Assembly: GCA_903927775.1 (NCBI GenBank)
Contig: CAIYOE010000181.1
Location: forward strand, 1 to 17,797
DNA length: 17,797 nt
Source of the DNA: an uncultured Micrococcales bacterium
GTDB taxonomy: Bacteria; Actinomycetota; Actinomycetes; Actinomycetales; Microbacteriaceae
Reading direction: 5' to 3'
Position 1 is the stretch's first letter. Each line of letters begins with the position of its first letter. Both the position numbers and the translations under genes were made by a program. Shown here one piece after another: positions 6,830 through 13,754 of this stretch. Below the pieces are notes generated by a model that was given only the letters and a program-made list of their open reading frames with translations, was not told the DNA's origin and searched no databases.

Positions 6830-7587
6830 TAGGCGAACACCCTCTTTCGTTTGGGAAGCGAGCCAAAAGCTGAGATCAATAAATAGGCTGCGAGGCAGAT
6901 AACCAGACCCGTTGATAAAACCAAGACTCCCGCGGGGCTGTTGTACGCCGATGCGTTACTGGGCTGCCTGCTTAGCAACCAGACCACGGCCCAGGGGGTG
7001 GCTAGGGCCAACTTTGCTGTTCCGAGCACCCAACCTTGTTTTGCGTTTATTTCCGAGGCCAAAGCACCTTCTTGCCTAATTTGAGTACTGAGCTTGTTTA
7101 GATTCGCCGATAGCCCGAACCCTCCGTTTTCATGGCTAGAAATCAAAAGCTCCACAAGTTGGTCACTATTCACATCTCCGAACTCCAACTTGAGCCAGCG
7201 AAGTGCATCGATGGTGGGGAGCCCGCGATCCAATAGCTGTCCCAGGACCGACATGGAACGTGAGACCGATTTTGGCCCAACGTGATTAAGTTCACGCAGG
7301 GCAGTGTCCAAACTGGAACCACTGGAAATTGCGGTGGCTAAGTTCTCACAGAGCTCGGGTAGCGAATCAACAAGTGCCTGGTGACGGGCATTTGCCACTA
7401 AGACCAGAGCCTCGAGGGACATGGCTGCACCTAAAAACACTGCCGCGATGCCAAGAGCAAAAATACCTGTAAATCTAGATATCACTAGCCCCAGAATTAG
7501 GTCTACGCCCGCCAAAAGGGCAACAACTCGCCATGGTTTTAGGTGGCCAAGTCCTGCTTGCTGCAACTGGTTGTTAAGGGATCTCAT
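6829..7587 (-). CDS. tadB: Tad pilus inner-membrane platform protein TadB
   Basis: 252 residues. Two membrane helices near the N-terminus (about 20-40 and 44-66) are followed by a cytoplasmic T2SSF domain (about 70-185) with ALVDSLPELCENLATAISSG and a later LLISSHENGGFGLSANLNKL segment, as in TadB. Two further membrane helices lie at about 188-206 and 220-243. TadB and TadC form the platform in the cytoplasmic membrane on which TadA acts. The ATG at 7587 overlaps the tadA TGA as ATGA, so the two are translationally coupled. The protein ends in a basic tail (PKRKRVFA), consistent with a cytoplasmic C-terminus. Confidence 0.88.
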   Translation of the reverse strand: MRSLNNQLQQAGLGHLKPWRVVALLAGVDLILGLVISRFTGIFALGIAAVFLGAAMSLEALVLVANARHQALVDSLPELCENLATAISSGSSLDTALRELNHVGPKSVSRSMSVLGQLLDRGLPTIDALRWLKLEFGDVNSDQLVELLISSHENGGFGLSANLNKLSTQIRQEGALASEINAKQGWVLGTAKLALATPWAVVWLLSRQPSNASAYNSPAGVLVLSTGLVICLAAYLLISAFGSLPKRKRVFA

Positions 7588-8675
7588 ATTGCGAGTTCCT
7601 CGACCGAAGGTAATCCGGTTTCACCCGGGCTCACGCGGGCAATTGCGGTTACTCGTCTGCCATTTTGCTCATCGTTGGAGCAGTGGACAACCAAATCGAG
7701 TGCCTGCGCGGCCGTGGCTAAAACGAAATCCGCTGAAATGTTTGGCCCAGCCAACAGTGGAAGCGTACAAAGCTTGGTAAGCGCAGCGGCTGCCGAGTTG
7801 GCGTGAATGGTACAAATTCCCGGTATGCCACTGTTCATACCGATCAAAAGATCTAGGCTCTCGGCCTCTCGGACCTCACCGATAGCTAGGTAACCTGGCC
7901 GCATTCGCAGTGCTTCTTTGACAAGCCGGCGGAGCGGAACCTCTCCCCTGCCTTCCAAGTTAGGTTGCCGGGTTTGCATGGCAACCCAGTCGGGCAGATT
8001 GCTCCGAATCTCAAAGGTTTCTTCGCAGCTAACTAAGCGAGTTTGGTCACCTAACTCATTGAGCAGTGCGCAAAGCAGGGTAGTTTTTCCGGCGTTAGTG
8101 GCACCCGAAACCAAAATGTTGTTACCCTGTTTGACCGCTCCAGCCAAAAACTCGGACTGCTGAGAACTCAGGCTTCCGTTTGTCACGAGCTGCTCTAGAG
8201 TGAGGAGCTTGGAAGGGAACTTGCGAATGTTGACAGACCAGTGAGTGGCCGTGACATCTGGGATCACAACGTGAAGGCGAGATCCGTCAGCCAAAGATGC
8301 ATCAACAAACGGCGAACTGCGATCGATTCGACGACCACTGGTTCTCAACATTTTGTGAACCACAGTTCGGATTTCTTCGCCTGTTAAATCCAGGTCAATT
8401 CTCTCGACACCAGAGGGTTTGGCCACGAATATTTCATTTGGCCGGTTAATCCAGATTTCTTCAATACTTGGCTCCGAGAGGTACCTCTCCAGAACACCAA
8501 ATCCGTCTAATCGTCCTACAGCCTCCGAGGCAAGCTTCACCTCATCGGGGTATAAAACACCGGATTCCATGGCCATTCGATCTATGACACTTGCAACTGC
8601 AGCCTCCGAGGATTGAAAGTCATCTGCGACCAACAACTGCCTTGCCTTTTCGGCTACCGCCTGAATCAGTGTCAT
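7584..8675 (-). CDS. tadA: Tad/Flp pilus assembly ATPase TadA (CpaF family)
   Basis: Hexameric secretion ATPase (VirB11/PilT superfamily) that powers extrusion of the pilus. 363 residues. The N-terminal domain (about 60-160) carries the family pattern IEEIWINRPNEIFV and the GSRLHVVIP segment. Walker A is GATNAGKTT with Lys197; the usual CpaF form is GGTGSGKTT, so Asn replaces Gly within the loop but all essential positions remain. TRQPNLEGRGEV and LVKEALRMRPGYLAIGEVRE (Walker B region, Glu267) follow, then the His-box CTIHANS. The ATG at 8675 is preceded by an AAAGGGG ribosome site. It is the first gene of the operon; no TadZ/CpaE gene precedes it, because a tRNA gene on the other strand lies directly upstream. 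Confidence 0.93.
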   Translation of the reverse strand: MTLIQAVAEKARQLLVADDFQSSEAAVASVIDRMAMESGVLYPDEVKLASEAVGRLDGFGVLERYLSEPSIEEIWINRPNEIFVAKPSGVERIDLDLTGEEIRTVVHKMLRTSGRRIDRSSPFVDASLADGSRLHVVIPDVTATHWSVNIRKFPSKLLTLEQLVTNGSLSSQQSEFLAGAVKQGNNILVSGATNAGKTTLLCALLNELGDQTRLVSCEETFEIRSNLPDWVAMQTRQPNLEGRGEVPLRRLVKEALRMRPGYLAIGEVREAESLDLLIGMNSGIPGICTIHANSAAAALTKLCTLPLLAGPNISADFVLATAAQALDLVVHCSNDEQNGRRVTAIARVSPGETGLPSVEELAI

Positions 8676-8727
8676 CTTGGCCCCTTTCTAAAACGACTTT
8701 GGCACCAGATTTGGAAACTGGCGAAAA

Positions 8728-8757
8728 GTTATCCACATCATGCGCTAAACTTTTCAA
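8728..8757 (-). promoter_or_regulatory. Candidate promoter of the tad operon
   Basis: On the minus strand TTGAAA (8752-8757; five of six to TTGACA) is separated by 18 bases from GATAAC (8728-8733; four of six to TATAAT). It is upstream of tadA in the tRNA-Leu/tadA divergent spacer, about 50 bases before the ATG. A perfect DnaA-box sequence on the plus strand (8729-8737) overlaps the -10 element. The call rests on similarity to sigma-70-type consensus only. Confidence 0.4.
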
Positions 8758-8762
8758 AGCAC

Positions 8763-8846
8763 GCGGGAGTGGCGAAATGGCAGACGCGCTGGATTTAGGT
8801 TCCTGTGCCGCAAGGCGTGTGGGTTCAAGTCCCACCTTCCGCACCA
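8763..8846 (+). tRNA. tRNA-Leu (anticodon UAG, reads CUN)
   Basis: 84 bases with all class II tRNA parts. The acceptor GCGGGAG (8763-8769) pairs with CTTCCGC (8836-8842) with one G-U pair. The D arm has GCG/CGC around AAATGGCAGA. The anticodon loop is TTTAGGT (8794-8800) with TAG at 8796-8798. A long variable arm (8806-8818) holds a GCC/GGC stem. The T arm is GTGGG-TTCAAGT-CCCAC. The CCA end is encoded (8844-8846). Overall it resembles the Escherichia coli tRNA-Leu(UAG) closely. The anticodon stem CTGGA/TCCTG has a T-T mismatch at the second pair (8790 with 8804, positions 28-42). The gene stands alone and is followed at once by a strong hairpin. Confidence 0.96.
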
Positions 8847-8880
8847 AAAAATGGCCCTGACTATGTCAGGGCCATTTGCT
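8847..8880. terminator. Bidirectional intrinsic terminator between tRNA-Leu and the subtilase gene
   Basis: A perfect 11-bp stem, ATGGCCCTGAC (8851-8861) with GTCAGGGCCAT (8865-8875), encloses a 3-base loop. On the minus strand the stem is followed by six T, ideal for ending the protease transcript that stops at 8897. On the plus strand it is followed by TTTGCTATTT, enough to end the tRNA transcript. It sits exactly between two converging genes. Confidence 0.92.
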
Positions 8881-8896
8881 ATTTAAGTTGGTTTAC

Positions 8897-11059
8897 TTAT
8901 GGCAGTTTGGCAGTCAGATCCAGCGCGTTTCCAGCGTTGAGGATTCCGGCACCACAAGTCACGGCTGAGTTATTCGCCGCCGCCACCGCACAGGTACTTC
9001 CATTGGGGAATGGAGTGACCGAAGGCTTGAGTAGGTCGAAGAAAATCTGGTGCGGGGTGACCGTGGGCTTTAGTGAGTAAATCAAGGCAACGACGCCCGT
9101 GACCATTGGAGCGGCCATGCTGGTGCCCTCTAGGTAGTCATAGACCGCATCGGCGGGGCCAGCCGGGGTCGAACTGTTTGCCGCCGGTGTACCGCTGTTG
9201 TAGGTACTCAGAATCATGCCCGTGCCATCGCCCAACTTGGTTTGATCGACTGGTGCACCACCAGGCTTTTCGGCGTCTCCACCTGGAGCAGAAATGTCAA
9301 CGTAAAGACCGTAATCGGAATAGCTGGCCCGGTCGCCGGTGAAACCTGTAGCGCCCACGTTGATTGTTGGTGAACAGTTACCTGGGTAAGAGTTGGTGGC
9401 ATCTCCCCAGGGCTTAAGGCCTTCGTTTCCGGCCGCAGTGATAACAGTTACGTTGAGGGCGTAAAGGTTTTTCATCACAGCCTGAGTCAGCGAATCACAA
9501 CGGGTAATTCCCTCGCTACCCAGCGACAGATTTATCACCTGCGCGGGGTGTGCATTTTTAGGTGCGTTAGGGACATCGATGCCTGCGGCCCAGTTCAAAG
9601 ATGCAATCAAACCGCTAGAAGTGCCGCCACTGCCACTAAGGCCGCGGACCTCCAATAGTTTCACTCCCGGTGCAACACCAACCACGCCGATGTTGTTAGC
9701 TGCGGCGGCGATGATTCCGGAAACGTGAGTTCCGTGCCAGTCGCTCAGCGAGTTGGGATCGGCCGGGTTTGGATCGTTATCGATAAAGTCGTAGCCGTAG
9801 ACACTGCCATCCGGGTTTCGCCATTCCTGGCCGTCTAGGTCTGGGTGGGATGTGATGCCGCTGTCAACCACCGCCACGGTCACGCTGTTATTGCCGTGGG
9901 TGTGCTGCCAGGCGCTTTCCACATTTATGCCAAAGGGCGAGTTCAAGGCCCATTGTTTGCTGTAAAGCGGGTCCTTGGCACTAAAGCCAGTTACGCCCAA
10001 AACCGAACCGCGTGCGTTAGACGCTTGAAGGGTTGTGGCGTAAACGATTCCCTGCGCCAAACCAACTAGTGCGCAGGAGGTGAGTTTGGTAGAGCAGGTG
10101 ACCACCGGCTGACCTGGAGCTGTGGCTGTAAGCGTGTAAATCACCGGGAGCCCTCCGGTGTCTGCTCCGGTTAGCAGGTCCCAGGACGGCATCGCGGCGT
10201 TCGTAGCGGTTGGCGGCGTGTTGAAAGTTGGAGGGTTTGGCACCGTGGTTGGGATACCCGACACCCAAGCAGAATAGGTTCCAATTCGGACCGCGCTACC
10301 CACTTTGGTGAGAGCCGCCATTCGAATGCTCAGCGCCGAGCCCGCAGTTAGACCTTGGGTAAGCGCGAGGTTGGTTTGCTTGGCCGAGACAAAAGTTGTC
10401 AAAGTGGTCTGAGTGGTACCACCGTCTGTTGAGGTCTGCACTCGATAACCGGAAAGCACTGCGCCATTTAGGTTGAGCGGTTTAGTCCAAGAGACTTTTA
10501 GCTGGGCTAACGCCGGGTTTTTGGGGGACCAAGCATCTGCAACTTTGAGTCCACGAACCGCGCTGGCGCCTTTGAATGCGGTGCTGTAAGTTCGAGTGGA
10601 GGACCCTGTGCCGTCTCCTATAAAGGACTGACCCATTGCACGTGGCGCCCTGTGACCCCAAGCTTCCGGCAGGATTAGGCGGTCAATGGCAGCCGAAGTC
10701 ACTGCGGAGTTGTTTTCGATTAGCGACAGCGCGGCTTGAGCGTTGCTTTCGGTTACCGGACCGATAAAGCTCATCGAATGAAAACCCGCGCCAAGCGCTT
10801 TCCCGTTTCGGATCTCAATTCCCAATGGCGCGAGGTCAGCAGAGCCTATAACGCGCCCATCGCTGCCAAAAATAGATGCCCCAGACCGAAGGTGAACGAT
10901 AAGTCCCACAGGATCATCGTTGGTCAGAGTGGCTTTGACTAGAGGCTTTGCCAAGACGGGCTGGCCCAAACCCAATGCACCGATGACGACTAGGAGGCTC
11001 GCAAATAGCCCCAAACGCGGTTTCCACTTCACCCGATGAATGTAACCGCAAACCTTCAA
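8897..11059 (-). CDS. Secreted subtilisin-like serine protease (S8 family) with fibronectin type III-like modules
   Basis: 720 residues. Signal peptide about 1-37 (basic start, hydrophobic core, PVLA|K cleavage). A propeptide-like region (about 40-133) is followed by one convincing fibronectin type III-like module (about 165-270), a weaker second one (about 274-365), and then the S8 catalytic domain (about 370-715). The catalytic triad is complete: Asp399 (VAVVDSG), His442 (WHGTHVSG) and Ser647 (EGTSMAAPMVTG), with oxyanion Asn545 in TAAGNEG. It should be an exported protease that removes its own propeptide. No sorting signal or C-terminal membrane helix is present, so it is probably released. 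The start is uncertain. TTG at 11059 gives the longest form, while GTG at 11032 (VKWKPRLG) gives a more standard signal peptide; neither has a good ribosome site. Modules between propeptide and catalytic domain are an unusual order. Confidence 0.93.
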   Translation of the reverse strand: MKVCGYIHRVKWKPRLGLFASLLVVIGALGLGQPVLAKPLVKATLTNDDPVGLIVHLRSGASIFGSDGRVIGSADLAPLGIEIRNGKALGAGFHSMSFIGPVTESNAQAALSLIENNSAVTSAAIDRLILPEAWGHRAPRAMGQSFIGDGTGSSTRTYSTAFKGASAVRGLKVADAWSPKNPALAQLKVSWTKPLNLNGAVLSGYRVQTSTDGGTTQTTLTTFVSAKQTNLALTQGLTAGSALSIRMAALTKVGSAVRIGTYSAWVSGIPTTVPNPPTFNTPPTATNAAMPSWDLLTGADTGGLPVIYTLTATAPGQPVVTCSTKLTSCALVGLAQGIVYATTLQASNARGSVLGVTGFSAKDPLYSKQWALNSPFGINVESAWQHTHGNNSVTVAVVDSGITSHPDLDGQEWRNPDGSVYGYDFIDNDPNPADPNSLSDWHGTHVSGIIAAAANNIGVVGVAPGVKLLEVRGLSGSGGTSSGLIASLNWAAGIDVPNAPKNAHPAQVINLSLGSEGITRCDSLTQAVMKNLYALNVTVITAAGNEGLKPWGDATNSYPGNCSPTINVGATGFTGDRASYSDYGLYVDISAPGGDAEKPGGAPVDQTKLGDGTGMILSTYNSGTPAANSSTPAGPADAVYDYLEGTSMAAPMVTGVVALIYSLKPTVTPHQIFFDLLKPSVTPFPNGSTCAVAAANNSAVTCGAGILNAGNALDLTAKLP

Positions 11060-11088
11060 GTTTTAGGGGAACCTGAGAGTGTGTTTAA

Positions 11089-11106
11089 GAACTTCACAGG
11101 AAGTTC
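11089..11106. promoter_or_regulatory. Inverted repeat (operator-like) upstream of the protease gene
   Basis: GAACTTC (11089-11095) and GAAGTTC (11100-11106) form a perfect 7-bp inverted repeat with a 4-base spacer, 30 bases upstream of the longest protease start. On the minus strand it is close to a weak promoter-like pair: TTAAAC, then 17 bases, then TAAAAC ending just before the TTG at 11059. Such symmetry suits a dimeric repressor, but the regulator cannot be identified. A short hairpin is the alternative. Confidence 0.4.
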
Positions 11107-11107
11107 A

Positions 11108-11152
11108 CCCCTTTTGCGCCAAAAGGGGCGGTTTCGCCAAAGCGAAATGCCC
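11108..11152 (-). terminator. Two adjoining hairpins after the GNAT gene, probable terminator region
   Basis: Going down the minus strand from the GNAT stop at 11164, the first hairpin pairs GCCC/GGGC (11149-11152 with 11126-11129) and TTTCGC/GCGAAA (11132-11137 with 11142-11147) around a CAAA loop. It is followed by CTTTT. The second is a perfect 9-bp stem, CCCCTTTTG (11108-11116) with CAAAAGGGG (11120-11128), around CGC. The two share three bases at 11126-11128. The first hairpin with its short T-run is the better terminator candidate; the second has no T-run after it. Confidence 0.55.
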
Positions 11153-11163
11153 AAAAACCGTCG

Positions 11164-11733
11164 CTAAATGCTTTTTTGGAGCAGAACAATGCCCAGCCAA
11201 CGACCGAACTTAAAGCCCACTTTGGCCAAGTGTCCCTGGTTTTTGAAGCCGAAACTCTCGTGAAGTGCAATGGAAGACTCAGCACCCTTGTCGGAAATAA
11301 CCGCGACGATTTCTTTGACCCCGCATGCCCGCGACTGCTCAATGAGGCTCTCCATGAGTTTGGTGCCGATTCGCTTGCCAGTGGCCGCGGGTCGAAGGTA
11401 AATGCTGTTTTCGACTGTGCGCTTGTAGGCGGCTTTTTGACGCCAGGGTGCCACGTAAGCAAACCCTAAAATATGCCCATCGGTGCCGACCGCCACGATA
11501 AAAGGCAGCTGAAGTCCTTGAATCCATCGGAACTTTTCGATCCAGGCGCTCAGCGTCATGGATTCAATGTCGAAAGTGACAACTGAGTTCTGAATGTAGT
11601 AGTTGTAAATCTCTAGAACCTGAAGCATGTCCGTCTCTAATGCCGAACGGATCACCGGCTCGGCAACTGGCTCGGTCGGCTTAAGTTTTGCTTTTCGCGC
11701 CAAACGCCATCTGGTTTCTGAATCCAACGCCAT
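11164..11733 (-). CDS. GNAT family N-acetyltransferase, phosphinothricin acetyltransferase (PAT/YncA)-like
   Basis: 189 residues. After a basic N-terminal extension (about 1-25) comes a PAT-like GNAT domain. It has an early EIYNYYIQNSVVTFDIES segment (about 41-58), a GFAYVAPWRQKAAYKRTVE strand (90-108), the acetyl-CoA binding loop RPAATGKRIG (114-123) and the late VGFKFGRWLGIVLLQK segment typical of the PAT/MnaT subgroup. Enzymes of this group acetylate the amino group of phosphinothricin or methionine sulfoximine/sulfone; the native substrate is usually unknown. The ATG at 11733 follows a strong AGGAGG site that overlaps the stop codon of ung 8 bases upstream. The two genes are therefore one operon and probably translationally linked. 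Confidence 0.85.
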   Translation of the reverse strand: MALDSETRWRLARKAKLKPTEPVAEPVIRSALETDMLQVLEIYNYYIQNSVVTFDIESMTLSAWIEKFRWIQGLQLPFIVAVGTDGHILGFAYVAPWRQKAAYKRTVENSIYLRPAATGKRIGTKLMESLIEQSRACGVKEIVAVISDKGAESSIALHESFGFKNQGHLAKVGFKFGRWLGIVLLQKSI

Positions 11734-11741
11734 GATGCCTC

Positions 11742-12419
11742 CTAATCAGTCCAATCTACCGTTTGCTCGCCCTTCGAACTCAAAAAATCATTCACCTGGC
11801 TAAAAGGCTTGGAGCCGAAAAAACCTCGGTAAGCCGACAACGGGCTCGGGTGTGCAGACTCCAGAATCAAGAAACGAGACGGGTCTGCCTGGACGTATTT
11901 ATGCAAGAGCGGTTTGACGCTCTGGGCTTGTTTCCCCCACAACACGAAAGCCATAGGCTGAGCCTCTCTTGCCAACAAATGCTCGATAGCGGCCTGAGTA
12001 AAGGAACCCCAACCAACGGCAAAGTGCGCTCCAGGTGATTGCACCAGGGCGGTTAGGTGGCGATTCAAAAGCCAAACGCCTTGCCTCTGCCAAGTCGACA
12101 GATTGAGCTGTGGAAGGCGGTTATCGCCTAGGTCACTCTGCAACTCCTGGAAGATGTTCTTAAGGCTTGCAGGAACCGGAGTGAATTTTTTCTCGGTTGC
12201 AAAGGCCAAACCAATTGCTGCTCCCTTGGTTGGGTAGGGATCCTGGCCCAGAATCACGACGCGTATTTTTCGAGGCCGGATTGCAAACGCAGCCATTACC
12301 AAATTCCAATCTGGAACCAAATCCTGATTCTTAGACAACTTGGATTCTGCAGACTCCAACCAGTCGCGCCAGTCTTCTAGCGCTGCCTGCCACTCGGGGT
12401 GCATTTGCTGAAACCACAT
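11742..12419 (-). CDS. ung: Uracil-DNA glycosylase (family 1)
   Basis: Removes uracil from DNA, starting base-excision repair after cytosine deamination or dUMP incorporation. 225 residues, the normal length. The water-activating loop is VVILGQDPYP with catalytic Asp60; Pro in place of the His of GQDPYH is common in actinobacterial enzymes. SLKNIFQEL and the LLNRHLT strand follow. The leucine/minor-groove loop is HPSPLSAYRGFFGSKPF with catalytic His190. The ATG at 12419 is used here. An in-frame ATG five codons later (MHPEW) is an equally good start, and neither has a clear ribosome site. First gene of a two-gene operon with the GNAT enzyme, divergent from the M20 hydrolase. Confidence 0.94.
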   Translation of the reverse strand: MWFQQMHPEWQAALEDWRDWLESAESKLSKNQDLVPDWNLVMAAFAIRPRKIRVVILGQDPYPTKGAAIGLAFATEKKFTPVPASLKNIFQELQSDLGDNRLPQLNLSTWQRQGVWLLNRHLTALVQSPGAHFAVGWGSFTQAAIEHLLAREAQPMAFVLWGKQAQSVKPLLHKYVQADPSRFLILESAHPSPLSAYRGFFGSKPFSQVNDFLSSKGEQTVDWTD

Positions 12420-12486
12420 GCACTAAGCGTAAAAAGAAAACCATTAGATTGATGAAAGAATGGCATCGGTAGTCAAAGGAGAAACC

Positions 12487-13683
12487 ATGGATTCCAAGTC
12501 GTTACTAGCCCAGGCCCAACAAATGCAACCTGAACTAGTGCAACACCGACGTCACCTGCACACTATTCCAGAGTTCGGTTTGGAACTCCCAAAAACCCTG
12601 GCCTATGTGACCCAGGCGGTCGAGGATTTGGGTGAGCTGACTGTAGCGCCAGAAATAAGCTGCGCTGTTTTACACATCAAGGGCGGAAAGCCCGGCCCAA
12701 CGGTCTTGTTGCGAGCAGACATGGATGCGCTGGCCGTTACCGAAGACACCGGATTGGATTTTGCCTCCACCAACGGATTCATGCACGCTTGCGGGCATGA
12801 CCTTCACATGGCAATGGGCATTGGTGCCGCAAAGTTATTGCACACGAATCGAGCAGAGCTAGCGGGAGACGTAGTGGTTTTCTTCCAGAGTGGCGAAGAG
12901 GGACATGGCGGAGCCGACCTAATGCTTGAGCGCCAAATGCACATGGTTAGTGGATCGCTTCCAATCGCTGCCTACGGCCTGCACGTATTCTCGGCTGCGC
13001 CGAGCAGAAACTTTGCCAGCCGCCCAGGCCCCATGATGGCGAGCGCGGGCGATGTAATCGTTACCTTTACTGGCAAAGGCGGGCACGGGTCCATGCCTTG
13101 GGGCGGCAAGGACCCAATCACACCGATGGTGCAGGCAATCAATGCGATTCAGCAGCTGACCACAAAATCGTTCGACGCCTTTGATCAGGTGATTGTGAAT
13201 GTTGGTTGGGTTCGGGCCGGAGACACCCATACCACCAACATCGTTCCCGAAACCGCGGCTTTCGGGGCGACCATTCGAACTTTCTCTCGCGAGAATTTCA
13301 CCAGAATCCGAACCGAGCTCGAAAACCTGATGCGCTCCATCGCTGCTGGGTTTGGGGTTGAAGTGAACGTTGAGTTCTCGGCGGCATCCAAGGTAGTTAT
13401 CAACACCCCGGCAAATGTAGACCGCGTTAAGGCGGTTGTGGCAGAGGCCTTTGGCAAAGAGCGCTACGAGCACATGGACCAGCCGATTCCCGGTGGCGAA
13501 GACTACGCCTCCATTTTGGAGGTCATTCCGGGAGCATTCGTGTTCCTGGGGGCTCCGGACCCAACTGCCGAACCTCAGAATCGTCATGCCAATCACTCAA
13601 ACAAGGCCGTCTATGACGACTCCGTTTTGGCAGATGGCGCTGCGCTTCTGGCGATGCTGGCATTCGACGCACTGGCAAGCTAG
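12487..13683 (+). CDS. M20-family (M20D) metallo-amidohydrolase/carboxypeptidase
   Basis: 398 residues. Zinc-dependent hydrolase of the group that includes N-acyl-L-amino-acid amidohydrolase, hippurate hydrolase and IAA-amino-acid hydrolases; the exact N-acyl substrate cannot be decided. Metal and catalytic residues are in place: HACGHD with Cys102 and His104, Glu137-Glu138 in SGEEGHGG, His166 in YGLHV and His370 in NHSNKAVYDD. The lid/dimerisation domain spans about residues 190-300 (GKGGHGSMPWGGKDP). The ATG at 12487 was chosen because AAAGGAG lies 5-6 bases upstream; an upstream in-frame ATG at 12460 would add nine residues but has no such site. It is on the same strand as metX, 71 bases upstream of it, and may be co-transcribed with it. 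Confidence 0.9.
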   Translation: MDSKSLLAQAQQMQPELVQHRRHLHTIPEFGLELPKTLAYVTQAVEDLGELTVAPEISCAVLHIKGGKPGPTVLLRADMDALAVTEDTGLDFASTNGFMHACGHDLHMAMGIGAAKLLHTNRAELAGDVVVFFQSGEEGHGGADLMLERQMHMVSGSLPIAAYGLHVFSAAPSRNFASRPGPMMASAGDVIVTFTGKGGHGSMPWGGKDPITPMVQAINAIQQLTTKSFDAFDQVIVNVGWVRAGDTHTTNIVPETAAFGATIRTFSRENFTRIRTELENLMRSIAAGFGVEVNVEFSAASKVVINTPANVDRVKAVVAEAFGKERYEHMDQPIPGGEDYASILEVIPGAFVFLGAPDPTAEPQNRHANHSNKAVYDDSVLADGAALLAMLAFDALAS

Positions 13684-13710
13684 CCGGGGGTTCGAGCCCG
13701 CCAGGGTGAA

Positions 13711-13754
13711 CTGCCAAGTAACACCGAAGCCACCCCAGTTGGCAGAATAGACCC
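13711..13754 (+). promoter_or_regulatory. Inverted repeat and -10-like element directly upstream of metX
   Basis: CTGCCAA (13711-13717) pairs with TTGGCAG (13739-13745) across 21 bases. CAGAAT (13743-13748; four of six to TATAAT) ends 6 bases before the metX ATG. No Shine-Dalgarno sequence is present in the last 20 bases. The distances fit a leaderless transcript, which is common in actinobacteria, with the inverted repeat as a possible operator overlapping the -10. The spacer is too short for an ordinary S-box riboswitch. Confidence 0.35.

Noticed and set aside
8729..8737. Replication origin, because of a DnaA box
   Set aside because: Only one box is present, there is no AT-rich unwinding region, and no dnaA, dnaN or gyrB is nearby.
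8897..11059. Sortase or membrane anchor on the protease
   Set aside because: The C-terminus ends within the S8 fold (NAGNALDLTAKLP) with no LPXTG-like motif, hydrophobic helix or basic tail.
12919..13596. 225-codon open frame on the minus strand opposite the M20 gene
   Set aside because: It lies entirely within the coding region of a well-supported enzyme, has no recognisable domain and no ribosome site. It is a shadow frame.
13684..13702. A GGGTTCGAGCCC-like stretch resembling a tRNA T-arm after the M20 gene
   Set aside because: With the T-loop in register the stem has a G-G mismatch, and no acceptor, D or anticodon parts precede it within the M20 coding region. It is probably chance.
13684..13754. 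Possible SAM riboswitch before metX
   Set aside because: The spacer is only 71 bases, too short for the SAM-I/SAM-IV classes, and no kink-turn or conserved core could be recognised.
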